A stretch of 29,314 nt of DNA, taken from NCBI GenBank assembly GCA_013054445.1, contig JAAMPI010000650.1, positions 1 through 29,314 of the forward strand, given 5' to 3'. This DNA comes from Cudoniella acicularis (taxonomy: Eukaryota > Ascomycota > Leotiomycetes > Helotiales > Helotiaceae). Positions within the stretch are counted from its first letter, which is position 1. Each line of letters opens with the position of its first letter. Positions 1 through 9,684 of the stretch are shown here, piece by piece. The translations under genes and the position numbers were made by a program. The notes under the pieces are model-generated. The model was not told where the DNA came from and searched no databases. It saw nothing but the letters and a program-made list of their open reading frames with translations.

Positions 1-3000
1 GAGCAGATGCGGTTACTTGCTCGTCAGCAGGACGACCAGCGCCGTAGAGAGAGGGAGGCCCGGGATCGAGCTTGTTTACTGGCACATGAGCGCCATGAGG
101 CTGCTGCTAAAGAAAAGAAGGCTCAAGAGGCGGAGGACCGTAGGCTTGCAAAGCTTAGAGAGAAGGCTGCTGCCGAAGCAAAGAAGGCACGAGAGGCGGA
201 GGAACGTAAGCTGGCAAAGCTTAGAGAGGCGGAGCAGAAGCAGGCCCTACGTGACCAAAAGGATCGGCAGCGGCGGATAGATAAGCAAAGACGAGACGAG
301 GAGGATGCGCAAGAATTATTACGCCGAAAGGCTATTGTGGAGGCTAGGGCAGCTCAGGAGGCAGAGGACTATAGGCTAGTAGAGCGGCAAAGGCTGGCGA
401 GACAGGGAGAGCGGGAAAGGAAGCAGCTACTACGTGATCAGCAAGATCAGCAGCGCCGGCTAGACCGACAGGCGCGAGATGAGGCTTGTATGCAAGCTCT
501 TGTCCGTCACGAGGCGAAGAAGGCTCAGGAGGCAGAGGAGCGCGAACTGGAAAGGCTTACAAGGAAAGAGCGAGTTGGTAGGGAGCAAGGCCGTGCAAGG
601 GCTCGTGAGAAAGAGCGAGGCGCAGAAGAGCGTGGGTTAGCAAAGCTTAGTGAAAGGCGGGAGGAACAGGCGTTGCCTATACAACAAGATGGACAACGTC
701 GGGAAGAGGGCGAGAGCCAGGCTGGGCTACTCTCTAGCCCTGTACCGTCGGCTGTATTGGGCCGCCCGAGGCTTACCAGGGCCGACCTTGATCAGAGAAG
801 AGCTACAAGGGCTATACAAGACGAACAGCGTTACGAGGACAGGAGGAGGCGTGATGAGGCCGGCATCCGAGCTATTCAACGTCACAAAGCCGCTATCCAG
901 GCTCAAAAGGCCCAGCAGAAATCACTCACAGAAGGACGTATCGTTGCCTTCGATGGTGTCCTCCCATCTTTTCTAGATGAGGAGTACCAGTATATGAAGC
1001 AGGCTACGACCGATTTCCCGGAGAGGATCACCTCCGATACCCAAATGGGGTGTATGAGGGATTACCAGAGGGCGATCTCAGATGCCTCGAGACGTCTACC
1101 ATGTGGGGTTTGCGGAGGCCTGTTCCAAGAGGACGAGATGGTGAGCATTGGCCTCCAAGCCGGCGACCTACAGTACTTCCTCCAGAGGACGAGGACAGCC
1201 CCTGATTGTTGCGCCGTCAAAGATGACATGGTTAGCCTATGTGCGACCTGTAGCTCGGCGATTGCCAAACGGGCCATCCCTCCGCTCTCGGCTGGTAACT
1301 TTGTCAATTGCCTGTTCTGTCAGGACTATCCAGACGCTCTGAAGAATCTCAATACTGTCGAAGAGGCTTTTATAGCACGGGCTCACGTCATTGGCATCTT
1401 CTTAAAACTCACTTCAGGTGCTAAAGGGGGGATTAGTTATAGGGGGAGTCGCGGTCATTCTGTGGCAGTGAGGCAGGATCCGAGTGAGCTCTTGAAGATC
1501 TTACCAACTGCGAGGTTGCGAGATCATACGACTATCACCGTCAGTTGGGATCGCGGGACCCCGCCGTCAGATGAGAACCTTGCACGGTTTTGCTCTGTCG
1601 ATAAGGCAAAGGTCGTGAATGCCTTGCTATGGCTGTGTGCTCACAACCCCGGCTACAAGTCAGTGGTCGTGGACTACTCTGTTCTGGACTCCTGGCCAGA
1701 TCACCACATTCCTCAAGAGATCAGAGACGCCTTTATTACGTTAGGTTCTGAGCCGGGCTCTACGGATACTCCGGTGGAGGACGAGCGGGAGGGCTATGCT
1801 ACATCCTTACAGGATGGGCTTTTTGAGAACGAGCTAGATGCAGAGGTGGAGGACGCCGAGCCTGGCAGCATTCTCAGCCGGTCCTTCTTCTCCGACCTTC
1901 ATGGCCAGGATCTCCACTCGACCCCGGCCACTTTGGCAAGCCTCCAGGCCATCCTCCAAGAGCAGGATCCTGACCGTTCCGGACGAGGGGAAGACGATGC
2001 TGTTGATGTCCAGGGTGATGAGGAGGGCGCACCAAAAAATAACTCTCGCCTGCCGCACATATCTTACAAGACGACACAGCACTTACCCCCAATGAGTGCC
2101 TTTACAGACCCGGACTACTTCACCGCAGCGTTCCCTACTCTATTTCCGTTTGGCATAGGCGGCCATCTTGGCGATGTGAATGGCAACCGTCCAGAGGAGG
2201 TATCACTTAAGGCCTTTGCGAGATATACCATGCTCCACCATTCCTTGCTGTAGGTATCCACTCTTGACTACCGTACCGCTCTAATATTCACAGCTTCTCT
2301 CAACACCATACGTTTATGTTTTATTTATACGACTTGATCTTAATACGGCAAGCTTCTTTTGGGAATCACGTCCAGGTCAAGAATGGCTATTGGGCCAAAG
2401 CTACTCAGGAACTTTCCAGGCTGTCAGCTAATGATCTCCAACGTGCGGCACAAGAATTTACCGATAGGAAGAAAATCTCGAACCCTGCTATTCATAGTCT
2501 AATTACCAATATGAGGATCATCTCGTCGTTTAACCCAGAGTCGTTTGGGGAGAAAATGAAGTTCAGGAACCTGATATTCGGCAAGATCGCCCGTCTTGGG
2601 CTCCCACTCATATGGTTTACGCTTAATCCAAAGGATATAGGTAATATCTTCGTCGTCAGGCTTGCTGGCGAAGAAATCTCGCTGGATGAGCCAGGTATCA
2701 AGTCGAAACTCTTACAGCTGACGATTAAGAATCCGAGTCTCGTCGCTCAGTTTTTCCACGTCGTCATCACCTCGTTCTTTGCCTGCTTCTTTAAGACGCT
2801 CTCTAGGGAGCCTGGGATCTTCGGCACAGTGAGTTCTCACTTTGGGATAGTCGAGTCGACGACGCGGATGATGCTACACCTCCACGGGTTTGCCTGGCTC
2901 GCCGGCGGCATTGGTGCTGCGAATCTGCATCAGAGACTAAAGTCGGACCCTGATTTCAAGGACCGAATCCTTACTTATATCCGTTCGATACTCCGGGAGA

Positions 3001-6000
3001 CGGTGGATCTCACTCTCGGCCAGCAATTCCGATCCGAGGCTCCTGGCTCGTCCGGGTTTACGATCCCAGACAATATGACTCCGACAGAATTCCAAGCGGC
3101 TCTGGATATCGAGTCGAATAGCGTAGCGGCCCGGGTCCAGATGCATATCCATAACAAGACCTGTACTAAATATCAGAGGAAGCACTCCCGGCCACGTACG
3201 GGAGCGAGTCATGTTCCGATTGTCCAGACGGAAGGGATGGCGACTGAGGCCGACGAATCTCCGCAACGTCTACATACTCAGAGGCAGCCGCCCTCGCAGT
3301 ATTGCCGATTTCTCTTTCCAAAACCGCTTGTTCCCAACTCTATGATTACGGAAGAGGGCTATATCCGGATGGAGAGAAATCATCAGTTCGTGAACAAGTA
3401 TAACCCTGTCATTGCATCTGCCACCGGATATAATCATGACGTGAACTTCACCGCGTCGTCTCCTAAGGTCCTCGCCGCCGTCTACTACATGACAAACTAC
3501 GCGACCAAAGCTCAGGTTGACCGCGGCCAGCTTGTGCTCGCTGCGGCCGTGCTGAAGAAGGCCCAGGAGACGGCTGAAGCCGCTGCCGCAGTGGACTGTG
3601 ACGTGCCAGCGCCAGAACGTCTTGATATGTCCAAGTTCGCATTGAAGGCGTACAACCGCTTTACAAGAGACGTGGAGGTCGGAGCTCCCGCGGTGGCTCA
3701 CTTCCTGCTTGGACAGCCGTCTGCATATATTCCAAAGAGCGACAAATCTGTCACCATCAATTTTTACTGGGTCAAGACAAATATCCGGAGAGTTCTGAAT
3801 GGCTTACTCGACGATTCTACCGATGAGGACGTGGCGGAATCCGCAAACCAGTACGTGAACTTTGACGGCCGTACTCGCCGCACCTCGATTTATGAGAATT
3901 ACGAGCGCCGAGGCGCCAGACTTGCTCACCTCTGTTTCTACGAATACGCCTCCCAGATCTTTATGCAGACGTTCAAAGGCGCTAAGAATCGAGCGTTCCT
4001 CTTTCCATTCGATCCTTCTCACCCGCTACATACGACCCATATCCAGGTCTCGGTCAGCTCTCTGAAGTCGTTAAAGACCCCCTCTCTGTGTGGCAGTTTT
4101 ACTTCCATGTCAGAGAACGACACCGACGTTCTTGATACTACCCTGAGGACTCAAGACGAGATACATGAGGTTCTCCTCGGCCTATTCTATCCATGGGATA
4201 GGCTGCAGGATCTCCACAGCGACCATCTCGAATCTCTCCGTGCTGCACAGTACAAGAATACGTGGCTGTGGAACTTCCTCCTCCCGTCTCTCCCTCCTTA
4301 CCTGGTCCAACTGTCAGAGAACGTCGTGCTCCTCCGGCGGAGCAAGGAGGCTGCTGATCAGGATAGGAAGGAACGGGGCATCGAGTTTGATGACTACCTT
4401 GAAGCTGTGGACCATGAGGTCTACAATGAGGAGGAGGAAGCTAATGTGGACATAGACTTTGCTACGCTTCGACCGACGGAGAGCAATCTACTCCAGGCTG
4501 CTTTGGCTTTCCCTGGCGTTACCACTGACGGACTCTCTACGTTACGGTTTTCCCGGAACCCCAAATTGCTCGGTGCCCATTTCACACCTGCCGCTCTAGT
4601 CAAGACTTGGTCTAGAGAGTTAAAAGCCTTTAAAGACCAAGACCGGTCAGATCTCGACGGCGCCGACGACGATGCCAACATCTCTTCTCGGTTCGATACG
4701 GGGGGGGCCGGAAGCTGCTCTCGTTCCGGTTCTTGGCTACAGCACGCAGTCTATGGCGTCTTTGCAATATCTGCAGGCTTCGTTCCAAGCCGAACCGTCT
4801 GTTGACAATCTTCTGGCCATGATCACCAGCCAGTACCCGCTGAACCAGAAACAGCGGGTAATTGTCAGGGCTCTAGTCCTCCGCGTCCTACACCCTGTTC
4901 GGATCAATTCTGTCCGTGATCAGTTCTTCCTTTATCTTGGCGGCATTGGCGGGGTTGGCAAGACTCACCTTATCAAGGCTCTTATGTTCGGTCTCTCGAT
5001 AATGCAGAAGCATGACGATGTTCTACTCACTGCTTCGACCGGTGCGGCTGCTGCCAATATCAGCGGCGCCACTTACCATTCTGCCCTCGGGTATGGCAAG
5101 AATGCAAACCAGCCCATCCGCCAAGCAACGAGGTCGAGACTCTCTCATAAGAAGATCTTTATCCTCGACGAGATTAGTATGGTTAGCCTCGAGGACCTGG
5201 TCCAGATCAGCGAACGGTGTAATGCTATTTGGGATCTGAATCGAGCGTCCGACACGGTTTTTGGTGGGCTGCCTATCGTCATACTTCTAGGGGATTTCAA
5301 CCAGTTTAGGCCAGTCCGTGGTCATGCTATATGGAGCCAGGCTATCAACGATATTGCGGTCTTACAGTCAGGGAGATCTATCTGGGGTCATTTTACTCAC
5401 GTGGTATTCCTTACGGAGCAGATGCGTCAGGCAGAAGATCTGGTATTCCAGGATCTCCTGCAGAGAGCGCGGTCTGCTACTCTGACAGAGGATGATGTCG
5501 CTACTCTCAATTCGTGTACCACCGAGAACAGAATCGCCAATGGTGAGACCCCACCTGAGAGAGCCATAATACGACTCAATCGCATCCGGGAGCAAGCTAA
5601 CCTTGTACATCTCCGAGCATTTGCTGAGAAACGAGGTCAGAAGATCTACCTCTTTCCCGCTAGACATGATGCACCTACGGGCACGAATTTGGACTATCTC
5701 GCACTGCTCCGGACGATCTACCAGGTCGGTGAGGAAGGCTACCTGAAAGGTCCGGGTTTCTTTGCCTTTACGAAGGGTATGCCTATTATGCTCCAACAGA
5801 ACACAAACACGTATGCTGGCCTGGTCAATGGCATGAGAGGCACCGCCGAGGAAGTCGTCTTAGATGCTAGCGTGCAAGGTATGTAAACGAGGTTCATTCT
5901 TGTGAGCCTCGCTTGCTGACTACATTGACAGCTTCATGGATGGAACTTGACGGCCAGTTTGTCCTGTGTACGGTTCCTCTGCTCTGCGTCCTTATTCGAC

Positions 6001-6425
6001 CTGCACATGACCACAGCCTATCGTTTTCTAATGTTCCCGACGGCCTAGTTCCCGTCTTCCCGATACAGATGAGAGGTCAGATCCCTAGTATGCCAGGTCT
6101 GTTCTTTTACCGACATCAGGTTCCATTGACGCTTGGATTCGCCTTCACCGATTACAAGAGCCAAGGTAGTACGTTCATCAGCCTCATTCTAGATCTCCTC
6201 TTTGGTAAGCAGCGTGGCGTCGACCAGCATGGCAAATGGACGTCGATCAACGTCCAGCTTAGCAGGGTCAAATCATTATCAGGGGTCTGGTTACGAGAAC
6301 CGATTACCCTTGAAGACGTTTCATTTACCCCTCACCCGGATCTCCGGGTTGAACTGTCCCGGCTTGAGGCTCTAGAACAACAGACAATCGGTCTGTGGGA
6401 GAGTTCGCTTGATTCTTTGATATGA
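1..6425 (+). CDS. Helitron RepHel protein (HUH replication initiator fused to Pif1-like helicase), partial, one frame break
   Basis: Nicks and unwinds DNA for rolling-circle transposition. Counting from the first ATG at 7, the spliced product is about 2,100 residues. Order: charged coiled-coil repeats (about 1-320); zinc-ribbon/DUF6570-like region with pairs CGVC (~366), CATC (~412) and CLFC (~435) and the block WLCAHNPGY (~545); Helitron-like Rep domain starting at FPTLFPFGIGG, with HUH motif HLH (2877-2885) and paired tyrosines in YYMTNYATK (3483-3509); helicase with Walker A GGVGKT (4948-4965), Walker B ILDEIS, GDFNQFRP, and the C-terminal FTDYKSQGSTF (~6144). Introns at 2250-2293 and 5879-5931 join the frames. 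A frame change is needed at the G8 run at 4700-4707. Codons use CA/TG freely, so there is no RIP. The true start may lie left of the window. Confidence 0.93.
22..905 (+). repeat. Five degenerate coiled-coil repeats in the RepHel N-terminus
   Basis: The encoded N-terminus is built from imperfect units of roughly 60-75 residues that begin with a motif like LRDQQDxQRRxDRQxRDE followed by ALxRHEA and KAQEAEERxLxxL. Unit starts lie near bases 22, 244, 424, 670 and 800; the fourth unit is the most diverged. Composition is almost entirely R, E, K, Q, A and L with no proline until about residue 240, which predicts long charged helices or a coiled coil. Such a region could multimerise the protein or bind nucleic acid; this is inference. 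Confidence 0.7.
2250..2293 (+). other. Intron 1 of RepHel (44 bp)
   Basis: The donor is GTAGGT, a branch-like CTAAT lies at 2281, and the acceptor is TTCACAG. Without splicing the frame stops at TAG 2251-2253. With splicing, exon 1 (ending in CT) joins exon 2 (starting with C) and the protein reads through HHSLL into FSQHHTFMFYLYD, the usual order in this domain. Confidence 0.85.
4700..4707 (+). other. G8 homopolymer where the RepHel frame breaks
   Basis: The upstream frame (from 2316) stays open to 4805 and the downstream frame is open from before 4672. Protein similarity to Helitron helicases passes from one to the other around RFDTGG/PEAALVPVLGY. Removing a single G from the run would restore one frame. 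It is either a true single-base insertion that inactivates the gene, a sequencing error in a homopolymer, or (least likely) a slippery frameshift site. Confidence 0.85.
5879..5931 (+). other. Intron 2 of RepHel (53 bp)
   Basis: The donor GTATGT, branch GCTGAC and acceptor GACAG are canonical. Splicing joins the codon G|CT and leads into ASWMELDGQF, continuing to the conserved helicase C-terminus. Unspliced reading stops at 5884-5886. Confidence 0.9.
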
Positions 6426-6724
6426 GCCACGGAGTCCTATGATCCTATGGGACGGCTCTCTTAACCCTGAGTACTACTCTTCACTTCATTCCATGTATCA
6501 TATCTGCCTCGTAGTTAGGTTTGTCTTGCCAGATATATAATATATTGCTTTTCTTTACCTTCTAGGCGTTTGTTGCGAGCGTACTAATACACTTAAAGCT
6601 AAGACCACCTACCTCAGTATTATTGCTCACTGTTTCATATGTTGCTTTTTCATCATCTCTATCTCTAGAACGTCGATTTTACTCCCCATATACGTCTTTC
6701 TTTCTCAATCACTGTTTCTTTTAG
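6426..6724 (+). promoter_or_regulatory. Intergenic stretch between RepHel and the next gene; probable terminator and promoter
   Basis: No open frame of note. After the RepHel stop the DNA turns AT-rich (ATATATAATATATTG near 6533), then becomes pyrimidine-rich (about 6640-6724) and ends in a TTTCTTTTAG tract. That tract could be the 3' splice site of a leader intron or the pyrimidine-rich promoter common in fungi. A polyadenylation region followed by a promoter is the simplest reading. Confidence 0.4.
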
Positions 6725-7878
6725 ATTATTTTGCATCTTTCCACTACTTTGATTCTTTCACTTCATCACAACCACACCGCTGCAATAGCTCGTTATCGTA
6801 AGCAGCCTGGCGAAAGAACTACGATTACTTCGGACGGTTCACCGGCTTGGGAAGCGGCTGGTGATAAGGAGGCCGGTGATGAGGAGGATATAGTTCATGT
6901 TACTGACCAGTTCTCCGTATGTTTCCCTCTGCCCTATTCCTTTCCATGTTAATTGTTCAGATTCCACGCAGTCCTATACCCCCTCGCTCAGACAGTAACT
7001 ACGCTAGCCCATATCAATCCAATTCTATCGATCCACATACGCCTCACACGGCCCTCACTCCCTCATCATATGCATCTCCGAGTGAGAGGCCAGCAAACCC
7101 CCCTCCAGCCTTGAACTTTGACGGCGTCCCAAACCTTCCATACTTTCGGGGCCAGTGGGTATATGTTGAAAACCTCGAGCGTCTCGATCCGAAGCTTTCG
7201 TGGGAGGCTTTCAATGGACCGGGGATAAAGTGGCTGGCTCATAACGAACCAGACGACATATACGATGATGGAGAGCTTGGTCCCTTGGGTATTATCCTCC
7301 TAGGCCAGCTCGGTCAGTTTACTACACTCAAGAGTGCCGTAAACAATTTCAACCCGGACAAGCCTGAGTTTTCCTTACAATTACAAGTGGATGAGAGGTC
7401 TCTCGAGGTCTTGAAGGTCTTGATTCGTCGGCGGGATAGAAACCTCACTGTTACGAATCCCTTGCGTCTTAAGGTGGCTGAATCGGACATTACCTCGCCC
7501 TCTTTCACTCCTGGAGACCCCTTTCCTGCTGCCTTCGACGGGAAGACCACCGACGACGACCAAGACGGCGACGCCATAGATGCCTCTCGCCTTACCTCGG
7601 GTGATATAGTCGCCGTTCAAGCTTGGTTTGGTAGCTACGTCTTTACAAACAAATCAGGGAATATCCGGACCTACGTTCCGCTTGTTGAAGTTGTGGAGGC
7701 TGCGAGCTGGTGTGTCTGGTTCCTCGAGCCTGAAGGGCAGCCCAGTTACCAAGCGGAGGCGTGTACTATAGCATATTTGCGTCTTCTCCTAATATGTATT
7801 TATATGCAAGCTGTTTCTTTCTATAATCTTTCCTTTGCACCGTTCACTGCCTACTTAATCCTGCTCTACTGTTTCTGA
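6725..7878 (+). CDS. Unrecognised Helitron-linked protein, possible OB-fold single-strand-binding protein
   Basis: Family not recognised. Two reading blocks join across a canonical intron (6917-6960): an acidic upstream block ending DIVHVTDQFS, and a main block starting IPRSPIPPRS. The main block has a Pro/Ser-rich leader, a segment DGVPNLPYFRGQWVYVENL, and a C-terminal stretch TSGDIVAVQAWFGSYV followed by YVPLVEVVEA. That last pattern (beta-strand, aromatic, Gly, then an LxxVxxL-like strand) resembles the OB-fold of some single-strand-binding proteins. No ATG exists in frame in the upstream block; either a further 5' exon supplies it or translation starts at ATG 6919 inside the intron. The final ~45 hydrophobic residues after about 7750 look like read-through, so the true C-terminus is uncertain. 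Same strand as RepHel, 300 bp downstream, and equally free of RIP. Confidence 0.6.
6917..6960 (+). other. Probable intron in the Helitron-linked gene (44 bp)
   Basis: The donor is GTATGT and the acceptor is TTGTTCAG, with a TTAAT branch-like site. It joins phase-0 codons TCC and ATT. The intron contains ATG 6919, which would be the start codon if the intron were retained, so the two start models exclude each other. Confidence 0.65.
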
Positions 7879-7885
7879 TACTTCG

Positions 7886-8058
7886 TGTCACGTGCTCGTC
7901 TGGGGGGTTGCTGCTGCCCGTGCGCCACGCCTGAAACTTTGTCGATTTCATCCACCTTACACTTGCCAACTGCTCGTTTTAACGCTTCTCGATTGAAATT
8001 CCACTACACTAATCAATTTCGAAGGCTTCGTGTGAGCCGCAGGCGAGCACCCACGTAA
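7886..8058 (+). repeat. MITE-like repeat, copy 1
   Basis: About 173 bp, similar over its full length to the copy at 8327-8496. Shared blocks include GTGCTC, GCCTGAAACTTT, ATTTCATCCAC, and an exact block GAAGGCTTCGTGTGAGCCGC near the right end. Its ends are roughly inverted: TCACGTGCTCGTCTG on the left against the reverse complement of CGCAGGCGAGCACCCACGTAA on the right. No coding potential. A small non-autonomous DNA transposon is the likeliest identity. Confidence 0.65.
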
Positions 8059-8326
8059 GCTGAAAGCTTAGAGAGAAGGTTCTTCGTCAAGAAGAGAGAG
8101 AGCGGCTTCGGCGATTCTTCGATCCGGCCTCGGCGCTTTTCCGAACATGGTTCGCGTGGTCTCTTACAAATCGGTGGAAATATAATCCGTATTTAATCCG
8201 TGTTGTTTCTTCCAGATCGCTATAAATATGATCCGTCCCGTACTTGAAGTCGAGTTTCAATGGTAGATCCGGTTTTCTTTTACGCACTGTCCTCATGTGT
8301 TTTGCTTGTTAGTGGATAATTTCTAT

Positions 8327-8496
8327 TGTCACGTGCTCCCTTGTGTGGGCACTGTCGTCCGTGCGCTATGCCTGAAACTTTCTTAATTTCATCCACTTAA
8401 CACTTACCAACCGCTCGTTCTAATGTTTCTTAATTAAATTCCAACGCTCTAATGAATTTCGAAGGCTTCGTGTGAGCCGCAGGCTAGCACCTACGT
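8327..8496 (+). repeat. MITE-like repeat, copy 2
   Basis: A direct-orientation partner of the 7886-8058 unit about 270 bp further on, diverged by scattered substitutions. Several differences are C>T changes, such as ACACTTACC against ACACTTGCC, so this copy may be lightly RIP-mutated. The left end TGTCACGTGCTC and right end GCTAGCACCTACGTGA again form an imperfect inverted pair. Confidence 0.62.
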
Positions 8497-9684
8497 GATT
8501 CACGTGCACATCTTGCCTCGCAGGTCATTACTAAGCTGTATGTGGCGCACCAGGCACTACAGTACCTCCAGCCACCGTCGGCCTTTGTGCCTAAGGCTTC
8601 ATAATTGAAATTACAGCGTAAATATTGCGGGGTTATTTCGCACCAACCAAAATCGTCTCGCTTTGATCCGAGGTACAGATCCGCGTGGCGATCATGCATA
8701 AATTTGCACGCCATAGCAGCCACACGGCTGATGACGATTTCCTGCATAGGTGTGAGGCCTTAGAGCTTGGATAAGACCCCTTTATAAATATTAGAGACAG
8801 TAAGAGCTCGGTGGTAGAGCTATGGTAGGGGAAGTCTGTTACGCTATAAAAGGACACTCTTTACAAATCAGGCGTAAGAGCGACGATGCGAACGTGATTT
8901 TCTAGTGGGAGAGGTTTAGGGTGTCTGGAAGTGACCACGGAACATAACTTATAAGAAAATATAGGAGATGTTGAGGTGTGCACAGATTTTAAGATGTTTG
9001 AAGTCAAAGTACCTATCATATTTTCCGGCACGTAGGGTTTTCCGTTACGTAGGGATGGACGTTAGTGATGCCGCAGGTGAACCTAATATTAGCAGCTGAT
9101 GCAAGGGATGTCTCTTATGCTCTTCCCGAAGGAATTTTCTGGTTCTGGGGTGAGGTGAGGTGTGCTGGGAGAAGGAGGTGCGGGGTTGTGACTGCTATGT
9201 CCCTTCTGGATCTAGGGTGGTGATGGGTCCTTCCCTTTCCGTTCGGGTGACGGCTCGATGAAATCTCAGCTTATGATATGATTCTCGATAACTGAGGTCT
9301 CGTTTATGAAGGTCTTGTTCAAGATGCACTGCTGGGTTATGCTCTCGAGGTTGCGGTAGCTCGTGTTTGAGGCTGGGGGGTTTGAGGTGTGGGTTGGTGG
9401 GGTCGGAGGTGGAAGGGGTCAGATTGCGAGGAGGTCGTCGGGTGGTCTTGTGAAGCGTAGAAAGGGAGTGAAGATGAAGGGAAGCTTGACCGCGCATCAG
9501 GAGAAGCTAGGAATCCAGTTTCCTGTGTAGGTCACCAGAAAACAAGAGTTATTAGGAGGATGAACAGATGTTGACTGAAGGTAGAAGCCAGGCTTCACCA
9601 AGAACAGATTGGGTGCCTGATCGGTGAGGCCACCGCGCTATCTTCTTCCATGGCCCCGCACATTGACTCGACTGGACTGCTACA
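8497..9684. other. No convincing gene
   Basis: Short open frames occur on both strands (for example a Pro/His-rich one on the minus strand at 9195-9497), but none has a recognisable domain or splice context. Composition is balanced, not RIP-like. This is the transition between the clean Helitron side and the mutated block that begins with the methyltransferase relic. Confidence 0.5.

Larger units (their letters stand above)
1..6425 (+). mobile_element. Helitron (rolling-circle transposon), 5' end outside the window
   Basis: The span carries a RepHel gene, the hallmark of autonomous Helitrons. The element runs off the left edge: the reading frame is already open at base 1 and no 5' terminus is visible. 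No 3' terminus (GC-rich hairpin followed by CTRR) could be assigned with confidence between 6426 and 9600, so the right limit given is only the end of the RepHel coding region. The element may extend to about 7.9 kb and include the following gene. Unlike the DNA beyond 9.6 kb it shows no RIP damage, which suggests a recent arrival or escape from RIP. Confidence 0.88.

Noticed and set aside
2937..3701. Long open frames antisense to the RepHel Rep domain.
   Set aside because: Shadow frames of a confidently assigned gene on the other strand.
8484..8857. Two overlapping minus-strand open frames of 74-87 codons.
   Set aside because: No recognisable domain; one overlaps the MITE-like repeat, and length is within chance expectation.
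9195..9497. Open frame of 100 codons on the minus strand.
   Set aside because: Pro/His/Arg-rich low-complexity composition, no domain, no splice or promoter context.
7880..9600. Possible Helitron 3' end at any of several CTAG sites.
   Set aside because: None is preceded by a convincing GC-rich hairpin.
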